Numbered from the stretch's first letter, positions 51,901-59,782 are shown. The stretch is DNA of 64,000 nt from an uncultured Lentisphaeraceae bacterium (GCA_949289005.1 CASEMQ010000007.1:1-64000), one strand, 5' to 3'. Made by a program: numbers and translations. Notes: generated by a model from the letters alone, not told the origin.

Positions 51901-52252
51901 GGCCTTCGCCCGGATTGACGGAAAGGAACACGCTATCGTCCGCCTCCGCGTGCGGAACGCCCTCAAGGAGGCTTTCGATGGACAAATCGACCTTTCGGCC
52001 GAGGCCGTGAACGCCGAGGCCGACTTCCGCGCCACCGCCGTGTTGGGGCTCACCGATGCGCAGGGGAAGTCGCTGGACGGTACCTTCGAGGTCGCCGACC
52101 TCGCCGGCACGCCGCTCCCCGCCTCCGAGGAGGTCGCCCTCCATGCCGCGCGCACGCCCGGTGTCCGTTACCTGGCACTCCCTGTCGAGGCGGTGCCCGA
52201 GGACGGCCTCATCAAGGCGCAGGCTCTCCCTAGCGAGCCGCGGGCGCGTTGA
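45986..52252 (+). CDS. Giant secreted beta-rich protein with LamG-like domain
   Basis: 2088 residues from ATG 45986 (AAGGAA 7 nt upstream; in-frame ATGs at 45971 and 45989 also possible). Signal peptide MMRLRIGVLLGGLVWASQVMA. Residues to about 780 carry loosely repeated beta-helix-like segments (GGTLSGNLTVDGVSGAGTLT, GTIEGTGAIGVIEG) as in autotransporter passengers. A concanavalin/LamG-type domain follows (about 800-1050; TCILALGGNYQEGD, HLFSVVCDGQALTLYMDGAY, VIDYIRFYKGALTDAAMQEM), then more repeats. There is no beta-barrel, LPXTG or PEP-CTERM end; the C-terminus is a small beta domain ending LPSEPRAR, so its export route and surface anchor are unknown. Probably an adhesin or glycan-binding surface protein. 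Expression appears switchable through the G-tract promoter upstream. Confidence 0.85.
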   Translation: MMRLRIGVLLGGLVWASQVMATATTGTYTFTYSTFARAGLGTPVQIVDNLATFSFRLGEENFDKAIVLSGEERAIAFVPPEVTVSGVTLAIPGNVRPKTVTLVTAQGRLRLANPSAGEVLELRTVEGTTLNVPAVTYSSENGEILTLEAGDAVTLDFTEAAAEGVDVGRLCVVAEGAPHLRVEGEAAVTRHILTIDDGTEASLDALLKAETGYADAGDHIIVAEFAGAGGSLAIDRSISASPLVLGSAVPADQARVHFPGKNGDGEVVTFSAPLTLRDGAGDSGELTGAQGGVSLFGPSEVVVPLSVFNPSAFLLQCDATLRTPLPYDEAGVTGWFRTHNVVIPAGRTLRIQFDTTVTDQEGQLPNVAFEAPTSCLELASNVGGAAIPTKFLTALGTQSGTLAIDRDVTVAGQVSLQAKAAGLETTLILKGGTFSARGISFTDEADGEVTGSFAAANVLLEGGTLSLSGDLALCAAEAAIVVGEGSALTTTAIGPFATGTSTDVTIEQGGTLTLTDSLGGGSVLDGLGGLDLRVRGTLVLQDVSYFQLLPATRRTLYLEGGTIAAQGDVRTDIVCGLDEGGTEAIDVMSVSGGGTLSGNLTVDGVSGAGTLTLGAGVTVEHLRDYDGTIEGTGAIGVIEGSRGEVILGGDWLTGGKTLAHLAEIAPAYRGTIGFTAGTETARKEVNFSDVAAFSTLGMAFRVADNQHIVMRLDQYADATIRWPVDPTNVTLTLIESGAYGGEVEIPHIPAGVTFDFRAFPEAGGNATVEKGDFTLTANEDGVKDTLTWENPTFSGAGAWFDVEFNGTSANIGWFTLRNQSGTAVANGMLRGDTDDSGQVVMTNRDLFVPVAHPADDHGGLPLRYCPYVSTDSLAYPDVWSVAVRLTAPAAAKTCILALGGNYQEGDATDETFALVFATGDTANEIVLWKFDGVGAAAVPAADEEPLFRVTLAEAQEALHLFSVVCDGQALTLYMDGAYLNQINLPEGTRLAPGLQVGRQLGGTSRPAGITAVAQDVDTRGLAAGQEGVIDYIRFYKGALTDAAMQEMADRTPYVRENLRYVRNVPAEGADGGETWVQAGAWVEEIYANGTWQGTGNTAAQPAEGSIARLLVAGGTHTIQVNVARDPDNHFYSPNRNYAALVVEKASDTSAAGTLHLTPLGVTADEDKDSMETQPWEDEVKASLWYTTKADSTAANRTGFQYGRLRFTGGAEDAFTDAASDADFHGSCYLLHSASGQRVNARIDAGACYFSKYANVVLRAHDGGQNNALRVVAGMSLTREVVDEVARWQLTGPVVVEGTSSSDHVQGHEGVEASQASEDVWVPYFTANSTWKFYDDTRIEANGGADNQNGQLNGLFARGVQTPGRLYLDFTVGQGDADDTPKAAEGLFSEQKWFRYGYEGDAGSTDTLSGMAPARAEDTDFDQAVAFQIRLSQKTGDVALTIDKHPTAQVQTFYVEEEPNPPEHPLTLSLTTAEGVDPLPIHRTVIAAARLDVSNGQSADKVPGEASHEGNALNLRPGAGRHTPVHRGPDTAGRGAYIVGHMVVDWDFGAESSVAALEVAPRCELTFMTGQDFRGYGTTLVAHEGAWIHHTSAAPFLGRDVALHAGAVFAFHAEAASTGANLASEGVVLEGDLTLHGSATLRADQAASDGHLPHFTASAIVAEPLDAPSGALTLTVHAPEGVTWHSHTGTLTGAPLGLAKTGPGTVDFYLQTPPTVTGFVSVDAGELRVAMANDTPIGQYGLHVAEGAVLADNGLMQGNVSTLARIPNGQTLSGTGTLRGGRLRLEQDAAYIVDDKGGALTAEGGIETDNVEGANILARLPEGYAKDTPFLVSGRDERTVRRRLRSLQGETRWDTVAYIEGGQTFYAARPAGIPAPTDYAGYTPDDPRNAYDTTLHGSLVDHYQGNGVAYVGATQGRTQAATKRLTAAEVSDVLYAFSGVYALLPASAQTEEGREWIDASNLYVAYEFGIDAMAFARIDGKEHAIVRLRVRNALKEAFDGQIDLSAEAVNAEADFRATAVLGLTDAQGKSLDGTFEVADLAGTPLPASEEVALHAARTPGVRYLALPVEAVPEDGLIKAQALPSEPRAR

Positions 52253-52294
52253 TCGCGTGTGGCGGCCGCCCGTCCCCGCGCCGGGGAAGGGCAC

Positions 52295-52335
52295 AAAAAA
52301 GCCCCCGGCCTTCGACGGTCGGGGGCCTTTTTTGC
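52295..52335. terminator. Bidirectional Rho-independent terminator
   Basis: AAAAAAGCCCCCGG ... TCGGGGGCCTTTTTT with one bulged C, between the convergent giant gene and the Mla operon. Confidence 0.9.
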
Positions 52336-52350
52336 CGTTTGGCGCGCGGG

Positions 52351-52917
52351 TCAGTCGGCCTTTGCGGCGGCGAGGGCTGCGGTGCGGAGGCAACGCGCGA
52401 GGGCGTCGCGGATTTGGGTGGGGGTGGCGCCCGGGGGAAGGGGCTCGGTGGCGGTGTGCAGGCGGGTGGGGGTGGCGTTTGCCGGGGTCTGGGCGGCGCG
52501 GACGCGGCGGGAGAGGGTGACGCGGGCGACGGGGGTGTGGTCGGCGGTGCGTTCGTCGACGCAGAAGTCGTGGATGAAGAGCTCGGCGGTGGCGTCGGCG
52601 GCGGGGAGGCCGTAGGTCTCGGGGGCGGCCTCGGTGAGGGCACGGCGGATGGCGAGTTCCAGGGAGGCGTCGTAGACGAGGGTGCGGAGGGTGGTGACGG
52701 TGCCGTCGGCGCGGTAGAGGGTGGGGGAGACGGCGGCGCGGCGGTCGGGCGCCAGGCGGACGGTGACGCGGGGGAGGGGACGCGCGGGGGCGAGGAGGAT
52801 GGCGGGGTCAGGGTCGGCAAGGGTGTGGCGGGGGGTGGCCGCGGGCGTGCCGCCGAGGCAACCGGCGAGGAGGGGCAGGGCGGCGAGGGTTGGGGCGAGG
52901 CGCAGGGAAGGCTTCAT
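52351..52917 (-). CDS. ABC-type transport auxiliary lipoprotein (PqiC/Mla-associated)
   Basis: 188 residues. Signal peptide with lipobox LLAGC (Cys20), so an outer- or inner-membrane lipoprotein. The body (RHTLADPDP, RVTVRLAPDRRAAVSPTLYR, ELAIRRALTEA, ELFIHDFCVDERTADHTPVARVTLSRRV) follows the ABC_trans_aux pattern of PqiC-like lipoproteins that accompany MCE transporters. Last gene of the mlaE-mlaF-mlaD operon (2-nt gap), which supports the assignment. Confidence 0.8.
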   Translation of the reverse strand: MKPSLRLAPTLAALPLLAGCLGGTPAATPRHTLADPDPAILLAPARPLPRVTVRLAPDRRAAVSPTLYRADGTVTTLRTLVYDASLELAIRRALTEAAPETYGLPAADATAELFIHDFCVDERTADHTPVARVTLSRRVRAAQTPANATPTRLHTATEPLPPGATPTQIRDALARCLRTAALAAAKAD

Positions 52918-52919
52918 GG

Positions 52920-53948
52920 TCAATCCTCCAAGGGAGCGTCGAAGATGAGGCGGGAGGGCTTTAGGCGGAGTTCCTGGACGAGGGCCTCGGTGGCGGCGGC
53001 GGTGCGGGCGAGGGCGTCGAGGGTCTCGGCGGCGTCGCGGCCGATGGCGTGGGTGTCGATGTCGGTGCGTAGGCGGTCGAGGGTTTGGGAGGCTTGCGCG
53101 AGGGTTTGGTCGAGTTGGCGGAGGGTTTGGGTGAGTTCGGCGGAGAGGGTGGGGAGGGCGGCGCGGAGGTCGGTGGAGGTTTGGGCGAGGTTGTCGGAGA
53201 TTGTGGCGAGGTTGTGGCCGAGTTGGGCGGTGTCGAGGCGGTCGAGGAGGCGGCCGAGGCGTTCGGATTGGGCGGTGAGGGATTTGCCGAGGGCGGTGAA
53301 GGTGGTGGTGAGGGTGGGGATGTCGGCCTTCAGGGCGATGGCGTTGATGTTGTCGGTGAGGGTTCTGAGGGAGTCGGTGACTTGGGTGAAGTCGATGGCG
53401 CCGAGGTTGGCGGCGATGTCCTGGGCGATGTTGAGGAAGTTTTGCAGCGTGGTTGGCGTGGAGGGGATGGCGGGGTGGACGGGACGCCAGGGGAAGGTGA
53501 GATCGTTTTTGCTCGCGGCGAGGCTGCCGTTGCGGGGGAAGTCGAGGTTGACGAAGAGTTGGCCGGAGATGCCTTGGAGGGCGAGGTTTGCGCGCACGCC
53601 GCGTGCGATGAGGCGGGGGATGGCGTCGCCCGCGAGTTGCGGGTGGCTGTCGAGGTCGATGGCGCAGACCACGCGGATGTAGGTGAGGGGGCGGGCGTCG
53701 GCGTCTTCGGGGATGGCGTAGGTGTTGCCGGCGAAGGCGATGGATTCCACCGCGCCCAGGCGCACGCCGCGGAACTTGACGGGGCTGCCGACGTCGAGTC
53801 CCTGCACGGAGGAGTCGAAGTAGGTCTCGAAGTGGGCCTTGTTCGCGAAGAGGTCTGCCCCGCCGAAGAGGACGCAACCGGTGGCCAGGAGGATGAAACC
53901 GAGGATCGTGAAGAGGCCGATGGCAAAGTAGTGCTTGGAGGATTTCAT
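52920..53948 (-). CDS. mlaD: MCE-family lipid transport protein (MlaD-like)
   Basis: 342 residues. N-terminal membrane anchor (HYFAIGLFTILGFILLATGCVLFGG), then the MCE domain (FETYFDSSVQGLDVGSPVKFRGVRLGAVESI ... GVRANLALQGISGQLFVNLDF split across residues 40-150), then a long helical, coiled-coil tail with heptad-like Leu/Thr spacing to the C-terminus. MlaD-type proteins form the hexameric periplasmic ring that passes phospholipids between membranes. Overlaps the ATPase gene by 4 nt. Confidence 0.92.
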   Translation of the reverse strand: MKSSKHYFAIGLFTILGFILLATGCVLFGGADLFANKAHFETYFDSSVQGLDVGSPVKFRGVRLGAVESIAFAGNTYAIPEDADARPLTYIRVVCAIDLDSHPQLAGDAIPRLIARGVRANLALQGISGQLFVNLDFPRNGSLAASKNDLTFPWRPVHPAIPSTPTTLQNFLNIAQDIAANLGAIDFTQVTDSLRTLTDNINAIALKADIPTLTTTFTALGKSLTAQSERLGRLLDRLDTAQLGHNLATISDNLAQTSTDLRAALPTLSAELTQTLRQLDQTLAQASQTLDRLRTDIDTHAIGRDAAETLDALARTAAATEALVQELRLKPSRLIFDAPLED

Positions 53949-54703
53949 GGCGTGGGTGCGGGCGAGCGGTTGAAGAAGGCGCGGATGGCCGCGTGGGGGC
54001 TGTGCGCGCGGAGTTGGGCGGGGGTGCCTTGATCGAGGACACCCCCCGCGGCGCGATCCAGGTAGATCACGCGGTCGGCGATGGCGTTGATGCTGGCCAA
54101 CTCGTGGGAGATGATGACGATGGTGATGCCCAGGTCGCGGGAAAGGGAGCGGATGAGGGTGTCGATCGAGGCGGAGGTGACGGGGTCGAGCCCGGCGCTT
54201 GGCTCGTCGAGGAAGAGGAGGCGTGGGTCGAGCGCCATGGCGCGGGCGATGGCCGCGCGCTTGATCTGGCCGCCGGAGAGTTCGGCCGGAAGGGCGTCCG
54301 CGCGGTCGAGCAGGCCGACTTGCGCGAGTTTGAGGCGCGCGATGGCCTCGCGCAACGCGGGGGGATAGGGGCTGAACTCCTCCAAGGGCAACAGCACGTT
54401 GTCGAGCACCGAGAGGTTGCCGAAGAGCGCGCCGCTCTGGTACATCATGCCGAAGGTGCGCAGGAGCGCGTCGCGCGCGGGGCCGTCGGCCTCGGCGACC
54501 TCGCGCCCGAAGAGGCGGATGTGCCCGCCCAAGGGCGGCAACTGGCCGATGATGTGCTTGAGGAGGGTCGTCTTGCCGCAGCCGGAGCCGCCGAGGATGA
54601 AGACGATCTCGCCCTCCTCGACGGTGAAGGAGACGTCGCGCATGAGAGGATTGCCGGGATAGCCCGAGGCGACGTGCTCACATTCGATGATTGGCCGGCC
54701 CAT
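53945..54703 (-). CDS. mlaF: Lipid ABC transporter ATP-binding protein (MlaF-like)
   Basis: 252 residues from ATG 54703; an in-frame ATG at 54715 overlaps the permease stop and is the alternative. Walker A LGGSGCGKTTLLKH, Q-loop MMYQSGALFGNLSVLDNV (with the MlaF-type SGALF), signature LSGGQIKRAAIARA, Walker B LLFLDEPSAGLD, H-loop IISHEL. Drives retrograde or anterograde lipid movement with MlaE and MlaD. Operon: unknown secreted protein, mlaE, mlaF, mlaD, lipoprotein. Confidence 0.93.
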   Translation of the reverse strand: MGRPIIECEHVASGYPGNPLMRDVSFTVEEGEIVFILGGSGCGKTTLLKHIIGQLPPLGGHIRLFGREVAEADGPARDALLRTFGMMYQSGALFGNLSVLDNVLLPLEEFSPYPPALREAIARLKLAQVGLLDRADALPAELSGGQIKRAAIARAMALDPRLLFLDEPSAGLDPVTSASIDTLIRSLSRDLGITIVIISHELASINAIADRVIYLDRAAGGVLDQGTPAQLRAHSPHAAIRAFFNRSPAPTP

Positions 54704-54708
54704 GCGCG

Positions 54709-55761
54709 TCACCATCCCATTGCGTAGAAGACCACGGAGAAGACGCCTTCGAGCACGGCGATGGTGACGATGCCTGTGACGACCGCGGCGGTGGTGGCGG
54801 TGCCCACGGCTCCCGCGTCCCGACCCGCCCGGAGGCCGAACCAACAGCCCACCTCCGAAACGGCGAAGCCGAAGACGAAGGCCTTGGCGAAACTGCCCAG
54901 GATGTCGTTCAGCCCCACGAACGTCTGCAACTGGTGCAGGTAGTAATTCCCAGAGAAGCCCAACACGTTCATCACCACGCCGCCCCCGACGAGACCCGCG
55001 AAGGAGACGAACAACGCGAGTAACGGCAGCGCCAACGTCCCCGCCACCACGCGCGGCAACACCAGGAAGCGCACAGGGCGCACGCCCATCGTCTCCAACG
55101 CGTCGATTTCCTCGTTCACTTTCATGGCGCCGAGTTCCGCGGCGAAGGCCGACCCACTCCTGCCCGCCATCAGGATGGCGCCCACCAACACCCCCAATTC
55201 ACGGATCAGGGCGATGCCGACCAACCCGCCGACGAAACCTTGCCCGCCGAACAGTTTCAGCGGGATGGCCGATTGAAAGGCCAAGATCAACCCCAGCAGA
55301 AAGCCAATCAGCACCATCACCGGCACCGCTTGCACCCCGCACCGCACAAAGGCCTGCCGACAATCCCCCCAGCGGAAGCGCCCCGAGAAGAGATGCGTCA
55401 GCGACCATAGCGTCTCGCCCAGAAAGCGCACCGCGTCGCCCCAACGCGCGAGCGACGCGCACACCGTCTGCCCCAAGCGCGTCAGCGCCCCCGCGTTTGG
55501 CTCGGCACGCGGCGCGGGCACGGTCGCCTGCGCCGCCTCGAAGGCGCGCACCGCCCCCGCGACCGCCGCGGCCGGCTCGCCCACCAACGCCCCGCGGCGC
55601 CGCAACAGCCAGAGCAACGCCACGCCCGCGCCATCGGCTCGCGTCACAGCCGAGGCATCGACCCGCGCGGGGAAGGCACCATGTGCGCAAAAGGCCTCGA
55701 CCGCCTCCCGCTCCAAGGTGGGGGGAAGCGCGACGAGGCTTTCGCTTGGGGGCGTGGCCAT
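54709..55761 (-). CDS. mlaE: Lipid ABC transporter permease (MlaE-like) with N-terminal STAS-like domain
   Basis: 350 residues from ATG 55761 (a TTG at 55767 would overlap the upstream stop). Residues about 1-90 resemble an MlaB-type STAS domain (RVDASAVTRADGAGVALLWLL). The permease follows, with five to six helices and the typical IALIRELGVLVGAILMAGRSGSAFAAELG and MKVNEEIDALETMGVRPV motifs. The STAS fusion explains why no separate mlaB is seen. Adjacent to the ATPase gene. Confidence 0.92.
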   Translation of the reverse strand: MATPPSESLVALPPTLEREAVEAFCAHGAFPARVDASAVTRADGAGVALLWLLRRRGALVGEPAAAVAGAVRAFEAAQATVPAPRAEPNAGALTRLGQTVCASLARWGDAVRFLGETLWSLTHLFSGRFRWGDCRQAFVRCGVQAVPVMVLIGFLLGLILAFQSAIPLKLFGGQGFVGGLVGIALIRELGVLVGAILMAGRSGSAFAAELGAMKVNEEIDALETMGVRPVRFLVLPRVVAGTLALPLLALFVSFAGLVGGGVVMNVLGFSGNYYLHQLQTFVGLNDILGSFAKAFVFGFAVSEVGCWFGLRAGRDAGAVGTATTAAVVTGIVTIAVLEGVFSVVFYAMGW

Positions 55762-55763
55762 GC

Positions 55764-56888
55764 TCAAATGCGGTTGCGCGACCGCTCCTGAAGTGCCCGG
55801 GCTTCGCGTTGGACGCGCAGGATCAGGGTCTGCATTTCCTTGGCGTTGGCGGCGCGGTTGTCAAAGATGCGCTGCAGGTAACCGGCGGGCAGGGTCGTGC
55901 GCCACGTGGCGATCAGGCGCGAGGCGGTGGGCGCTTGGCAGAGTTCGTTCAGCTGGGTCACGAAGCGCCACATCACCGAACGGTTCTTGTATTGCGCGCC
56001 GGAGGTTTGCGAGGAGAGCAGGAGCAGGCAGTCGTTCTCCAAAATCTTTTCCAAGTCCGCACGGCGCTTGGCGAAACGCTTGGTGTAGGCGACGATTTCC
56101 TCTTCCGTCAAATCGTCGAAGGTCTCCGTGGCGATTTCGTCGCCGTCGTCGGCGGGGGCGGCCTCGGCCGCGGCGGTGCGTTTCGCCGCCTGCGCGGTCT
56201 CCTTGGCTTTGGCATCCGCCAACTGTTGCGTCATGGACTTTTTGGCGCCGGGCCGGACGTAGGGGACGGCTTTGGGTTCGGGGCGCGAGGGGGGCGTGTA
56301 GGTGTAGTCGGCCTCCTCGAAAAGCGCCTCCGGGTTGCCGGTCGGGTCGGTGTTGAAGGTGCCCTTCGCGGATTGGTCTTTCAGGTTTTTGGCGCGTTGC
56401 TGGGCGGAGAGGCGCCCGGCGATGCCGCCGCCTTTGCCGCTTTTGGCGAGGCGCTCCTCGATGGCGGAGGGGGTCCGGCCGCCGGAGGCGGCGTCGGCCT
56501 TGGGCGCGGCGCCCAAGGTTGGCGTGGGGTCGCTGCCGATGGTGGCGCCGCCCTCGTCGGAGACAACGTCGTCGCCGCCGATCGCGGCGGGATCCTCCGC
56601 CGCGGCCGCGGCATCGGTGGCGGCCTTCTCCGCCTTTGCGGCGGCCGCCTTGGATTCCACCTTGAAGCGGCTGGCGATGCGCCCGTTGACGAGGATGACG
56701 TTCCCCTCGCGCGAGATGGCGTAGGGGCCCTTCACGTAGAGCCCGTCGATGAAGACGGCCCCCGTGGCGACGCGCTTGGCGGCGCGTTCTTGGCCGAAGA
56801 GTTGCGTGGCCATCGCGGAGACGCCCTCCGTGGCGGAGGCCAGGCCGGCGCAGAGCAGCGCCACACACAGTATTGGCATTCTCGGCAT
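55764..56888 (-). CDS. Secreted protein of unknown function at the head of the Mla operon
   Basis: 374 residues. Signal peptide PRMPILCVALLCAGLASA. Residues about 30-75 form a small beta-rich region (TGAVFIDGLYVKGPYAISRE). A long low-complexity Ala/Lys/Asp-rich, probably disordered stretch (about 80-250) is followed by an acidic-to-helical C-terminal domain (FDDLTEEEIVAYTKRFAKRR ... LEKILENDCLLLL) of about 120 residues. No family recognised. Its stop lies 2 nt from the mlaE start, so a function linked to envelope lipid transport is possible. Confidence 0.65.
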   Translation of the reverse strand: MPRMPILCVALLCAGLASATEGVSAMATQLFGQERAAKRVATGAVFIDGLYVKGPYAISREGNVILVNGRIASRFKVESKAAAAKAEKAATDAAAAAEDPAAIGGDDVVSDEGGATIGSDPTPTLGAAPKADAASGGRTPSAIEERLAKSGKGGGIAGRLSAQQRAKNLKDQSAKGTFNTDPTGNPEALFEEADYTYTPPSRPEPKAVPYVRPGAKKSMTQQLADAKAKETAQAAKRTAAAEAAPADDGDEIATETFDDLTEEEIVAYTKRFAKRRADLEKILENDCLLLLSSQTSGAQYKNRSVMWRFVTQLNELCQAPTASRLIATWRTTLPAGYLQRIFDNRAANAKEMQTLILRVQREARALQERSRNRI

Positions 56889-57152
56889 CGCCGTTCCTCT
56901 GTTGGCGGGGGCCGCCGCGCCCCGCGTTCCAAATCAAAAGCCCCGTCCAGACGTAGCGCTTCCTTCTCTGAAAGCCCGGCATTCCAAGTGACGGTTCATT
57001 CCCCCGGTTTCCGGTGCGCGAGGGGTCGCGCGCCATTCCGCCGGAGGTTCCGATCCATCCTAAAAACGTGTAGGTCAGAAAAACTCCGCCAATTCGCGTT
57101 TAGGACAGGGCCCACTTCCGTGAGCCGCCGCAGCGGCAAATCCGTTCTCGCC

Positions 57153-59573
57153 TCAGCCTTCGCGGATTTCGACGCCCAACTCCTTACGGAGCGCGTCGGC
57201 AATCTTGGCGAAGGCGGCGTTGACCTCGGCGTCGCGGAGCGTCCGCTCGGCGGAGCGGAACTCCAGGGAATAGCCCATGGAACGCTTCCCGGCACCGATT
57301 GCCTTCGACGTGAATATATCAAAGAGCCGCACATCGGTCAATTCCGGCGGCGCGGCCTTGCGGATGGCCCGCACCACGGCCTCGTGGGTGAGGCTGTCGG
57401 GGGCGATGAAAGCGATGTCCTTGCGGCTGGCCGGGAACTGCGGCACGGGTTTCAGGCGCGGTAGCGCGCCAAGTCCCTTGGTCAGCTGCCCCAAGTCCAG
57501 CTCCGCCACCACGAGCGGGGTGTTCAGGCGGTAGCGGTGGCGCTGCGCGGCGCTCGCCGCGCCCATGAGCCCCACGCGTTTGCGTCCCAGGCAAATCTCC
57601 ACGGCGCACCCGGGCGCGAAGGCGGGATGGTTGCAGGGGAAGAAGCCGAAATGCGGGGCGTGGAGCCGTTCGCAAAGCGCCTCGACGACACCCTTCAGCC
57701 AGAGGAGCGCCTCGTCGTCGCGCACCGGTGCCCGGGTGTTCAGGGCATCGCGCCCGAAGGGGCCCATCATGCCCAGGGCCACGCGCTCGGCTTCCGTGGG
57801 CGCACCGCCTTTGGGATCCACGGCGAAGACGCGCCCCACCTCGAAGAGTCCGCAACTTTCCACCTGCCGCGCCGCGTTGCGCCCGAGCGAGCCGATGAGC
57901 TGGGGCAGGAGCGAGTCGCGCATCATGCCGTAGTCCGCCGAGACGGGGTTGGGCAGGGACAGGCGATTTTCGGCCGCGGGGTCGAAGGCATCGAGTTCGG
58001 CCTTGGAGAGAAAGGAGTAGTGCATGGCCTCGGTGAGACCCAGCGCCAAAAGCGCGTGGCGCACGGCTTGCTTGGCCTTGAAACTCGTCTCGGGCAACTG
58101 GGAGACCGCCGCGAGCGTGGGCAGGCGCTCGGGCACGGCGTCCAGGCCGTTCATGCGCGTGACCTCCTCGATGAGGTCCGCCTCGCGCGTGAGGTCGTAG
58201 CGCCAGCTGGGGCTGCGGAAGACACCGCCCTCGGTGTCACCGGAGACCTTGGCGATGCCGAGCCCCGTAAGGATGGCGTCCACCTTCTCGGGCGGCACGT
58301 CCGCGCCGATCACGGCGTTGCAACGGGCGTAACGCAGGGGCACGTCGATGGGCGAGAGGTCGCGCGCGTCCGCGTCGATCACGCCTTTGCAGGCCGTTGC
58401 CCCGCCATACTTCACCAAGAGGTGGATGGCGCGGCGGCTCGCCCAATCCGCCAAGTCCCGGTCCACGCCGCGGGCGTAGCGATAGGTGGCCTCGGAGGTC
58501 ATGTTCAGCTTGGTGGCCGTGAACTTGACGCTGGCCGCGTCGAAGAGGGCCGATTCCAGGAGCACGGTGCCTGTGGCGTTCTCGACCTCGCTTTCCTCGC
58601 CGCCCATCACGCCGGCCACGGCGGTGGGCTTGTCGGCATCGGCGATGACGAGCATGGTCTCGTCGAGCGTGCGGTCGGTGCCGTCGAGCGTGCGGATGGT
58701 TTCGCCTGGCTTGGCGCGACGCACCACGATGGCGCGGTCGCGCAGGGAGGTGTGGTCAAAGGCGTGGAGCGGCTGCCCCACCTCCAACATCACATAGTTC
58801 GTCACGTCCACCGCCAGCCCCAGGCTTCGCTGGCCACACTGCTCCAGACGGCGTGCCATCCAGTCCGGCGTCGGCGCCATCGGATCCAGCCCCGTGACGA
58901 CGCGCGCGGTGTAGCGCGGGCAGAGATCCGGCGCCTCCACCGTCACCTTGGCCATCGTGTGCACGTCCGGCCCCGCCTCGGGGAAGTCGATTTCCGGGTT
59001 GCGCACGGGACGCCCCAGGAGCGCGCCCAGCTCGCGGGCGATGCCGCGCACCGAGAGGCAGTCCGGGCGGTTCCACGTCACCTCCAGATCATAGACCGTG
59101 TCCGCCTGCGGCATGAACGGCTGCACCGGCGCGCCCGCCACCGCCTCCGCCGGAAGCTCCCAGATGCCGTCGTGCGCGCCGCCCAGCCCCAGCTCGTCCT
59201 TCGAGCACAACATGCCGAAACTCTCCACCCCGCGCAACTTGCCCTTTTTGATGACGAACCCCTCCGGGCCGGGCATCGTCGCGCCGATCTTCGCGAGCGG
59301 TGCCTTCACGCCCGCGCGCACGTTCGGCGCCCCGCAGACAATCTGCAGCGTCTCCGTCCCGTCAAAGACCTTGCACACGTGCAGGTGATCCGAGTTCGGG
59401 TGCGCCTCGCATGCCACCACCTCGCCCACCACGAAATGCCCGTCCAACGCGATGCCTTCGTGCTCGATCGCCTCGACCTCGACGCCCGAGAAGGTCAGCA
59501 AATCCGCCACCCCCTGCGCCGTCTGGTCGCCCAGGTCCACAAATTCGTTCAGCCAACTCAACGGTACGCGCAT
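57153..59573 (-). CDS. pheT: Phenylalanine-tRNA ligase beta subunit
   Basis: 806 residues, usual length. N-terminal MRVPLSWLNEFVDL, tRNA-binding (EMAP-like) domain with HPNSDHLHVCKVFDG, B3/B4 editing domain, B5 domain, core domain (FEVGRVFAVDP) and the C-terminal ferredoxin-fold anticodon-binding domain (FPASRKDIAFIAPDS, FRSAERTLRDAEV). AAGGAG before the ATG, own extended -10 promoter at 59608. The alpha subunit gene pheS, often adjacent upstream, is not here; mreB lies divergently instead. Confidence 0.96.
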   Translation of the reverse strand: MRVPLSWLNEFVDLGDQTAQGVADLLTFSGVEVEAIEHEGIALDGHFVVGEVVACEAHPNSDHLHVCKVFDGTETLQIVCGAPNVRAGVKAPLAKIGATMPGPEGFVIKKGKLRGVESFGMLCSKDELGLGGAHDGIWELPAEAVAGAPVQPFMPQADTVYDLEVTWNRPDCLSVRGIARELGALLGRPVRNPEIDFPEAGPDVHTMAKVTVEAPDLCPRYTARVVTGLDPMAPTPDWMARRLEQCGQRSLGLAVDVTNYVMLEVGQPLHAFDHTSLRDRAIVVRRAKPGETIRTLDGTDRTLDETMLVIADADKPTAVAGVMGGEESEVENATGTVLLESALFDAASVKFTATKLNMTSEATYRYARGVDRDLADWASRRAIHLLVKYGGATACKGVIDADARDLSPIDVPLRYARCNAVIGADVPPEKVDAILTGLGIAKVSGDTEGGVFRSPSWRYDLTREADLIEEVTRMNGLDAVPERLPTLAAVSQLPETSFKAKQAVRHALLALGLTEAMHYSFLSKAELDAFDPAAENRLSLPNPVSADYGMMRDSLLPQLIGSLGRNAARQVESCGLFEVGRVFAVDPKGGAPTEAERVALGMMGPFGRDALNTRAPVRDDEALLWLKGVVEALCERLHAPHFGFFPCNHPAFAPGCAVEICLGRKRVGLMGAASAAQRHRYRLNTPLVVAELDLGQLTKGLGALPRLKPVPQFPASRKDIAFIAPDSLTHEAVVRAIRKAAPPELTDVRLFDIFTSKAIGAGKRSMGYSLEFRSAERTLRDAEVNAAFAKIADALRKELGVEIREG

Positions 59574-59607
59574 TCCGCTCGCTCCTTAGAAAACCAAAAA
59601 CGCGCCT

Positions 59608-59616
59608 AGTCTACCA
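59608..59616 (-). promoter_or_regulatory. Extended -10 promoter (TGGTAGACT) of pheT
   Basis: Minus strand GGAATTGTGGTAGACTA, shared with the sulfatase promoter; 35 nt before the start codon. Confidence 0.65.
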
Positions 59617-59782
59617 CAATTCCCCGCACACGACACGCCCGAAGCCGTTTCGCGGGCTCTTTGGCGTTTTTGTCGGGCAAGCCAGGATTGGGCCACTGCC
59701 CCGCACCGCAGTCTTTCATAGGCCAGCGATGGGTTACGACGCACGAAGGGGCGTTGGCAATTTGCCAGTGGCGGGGTGGGTG

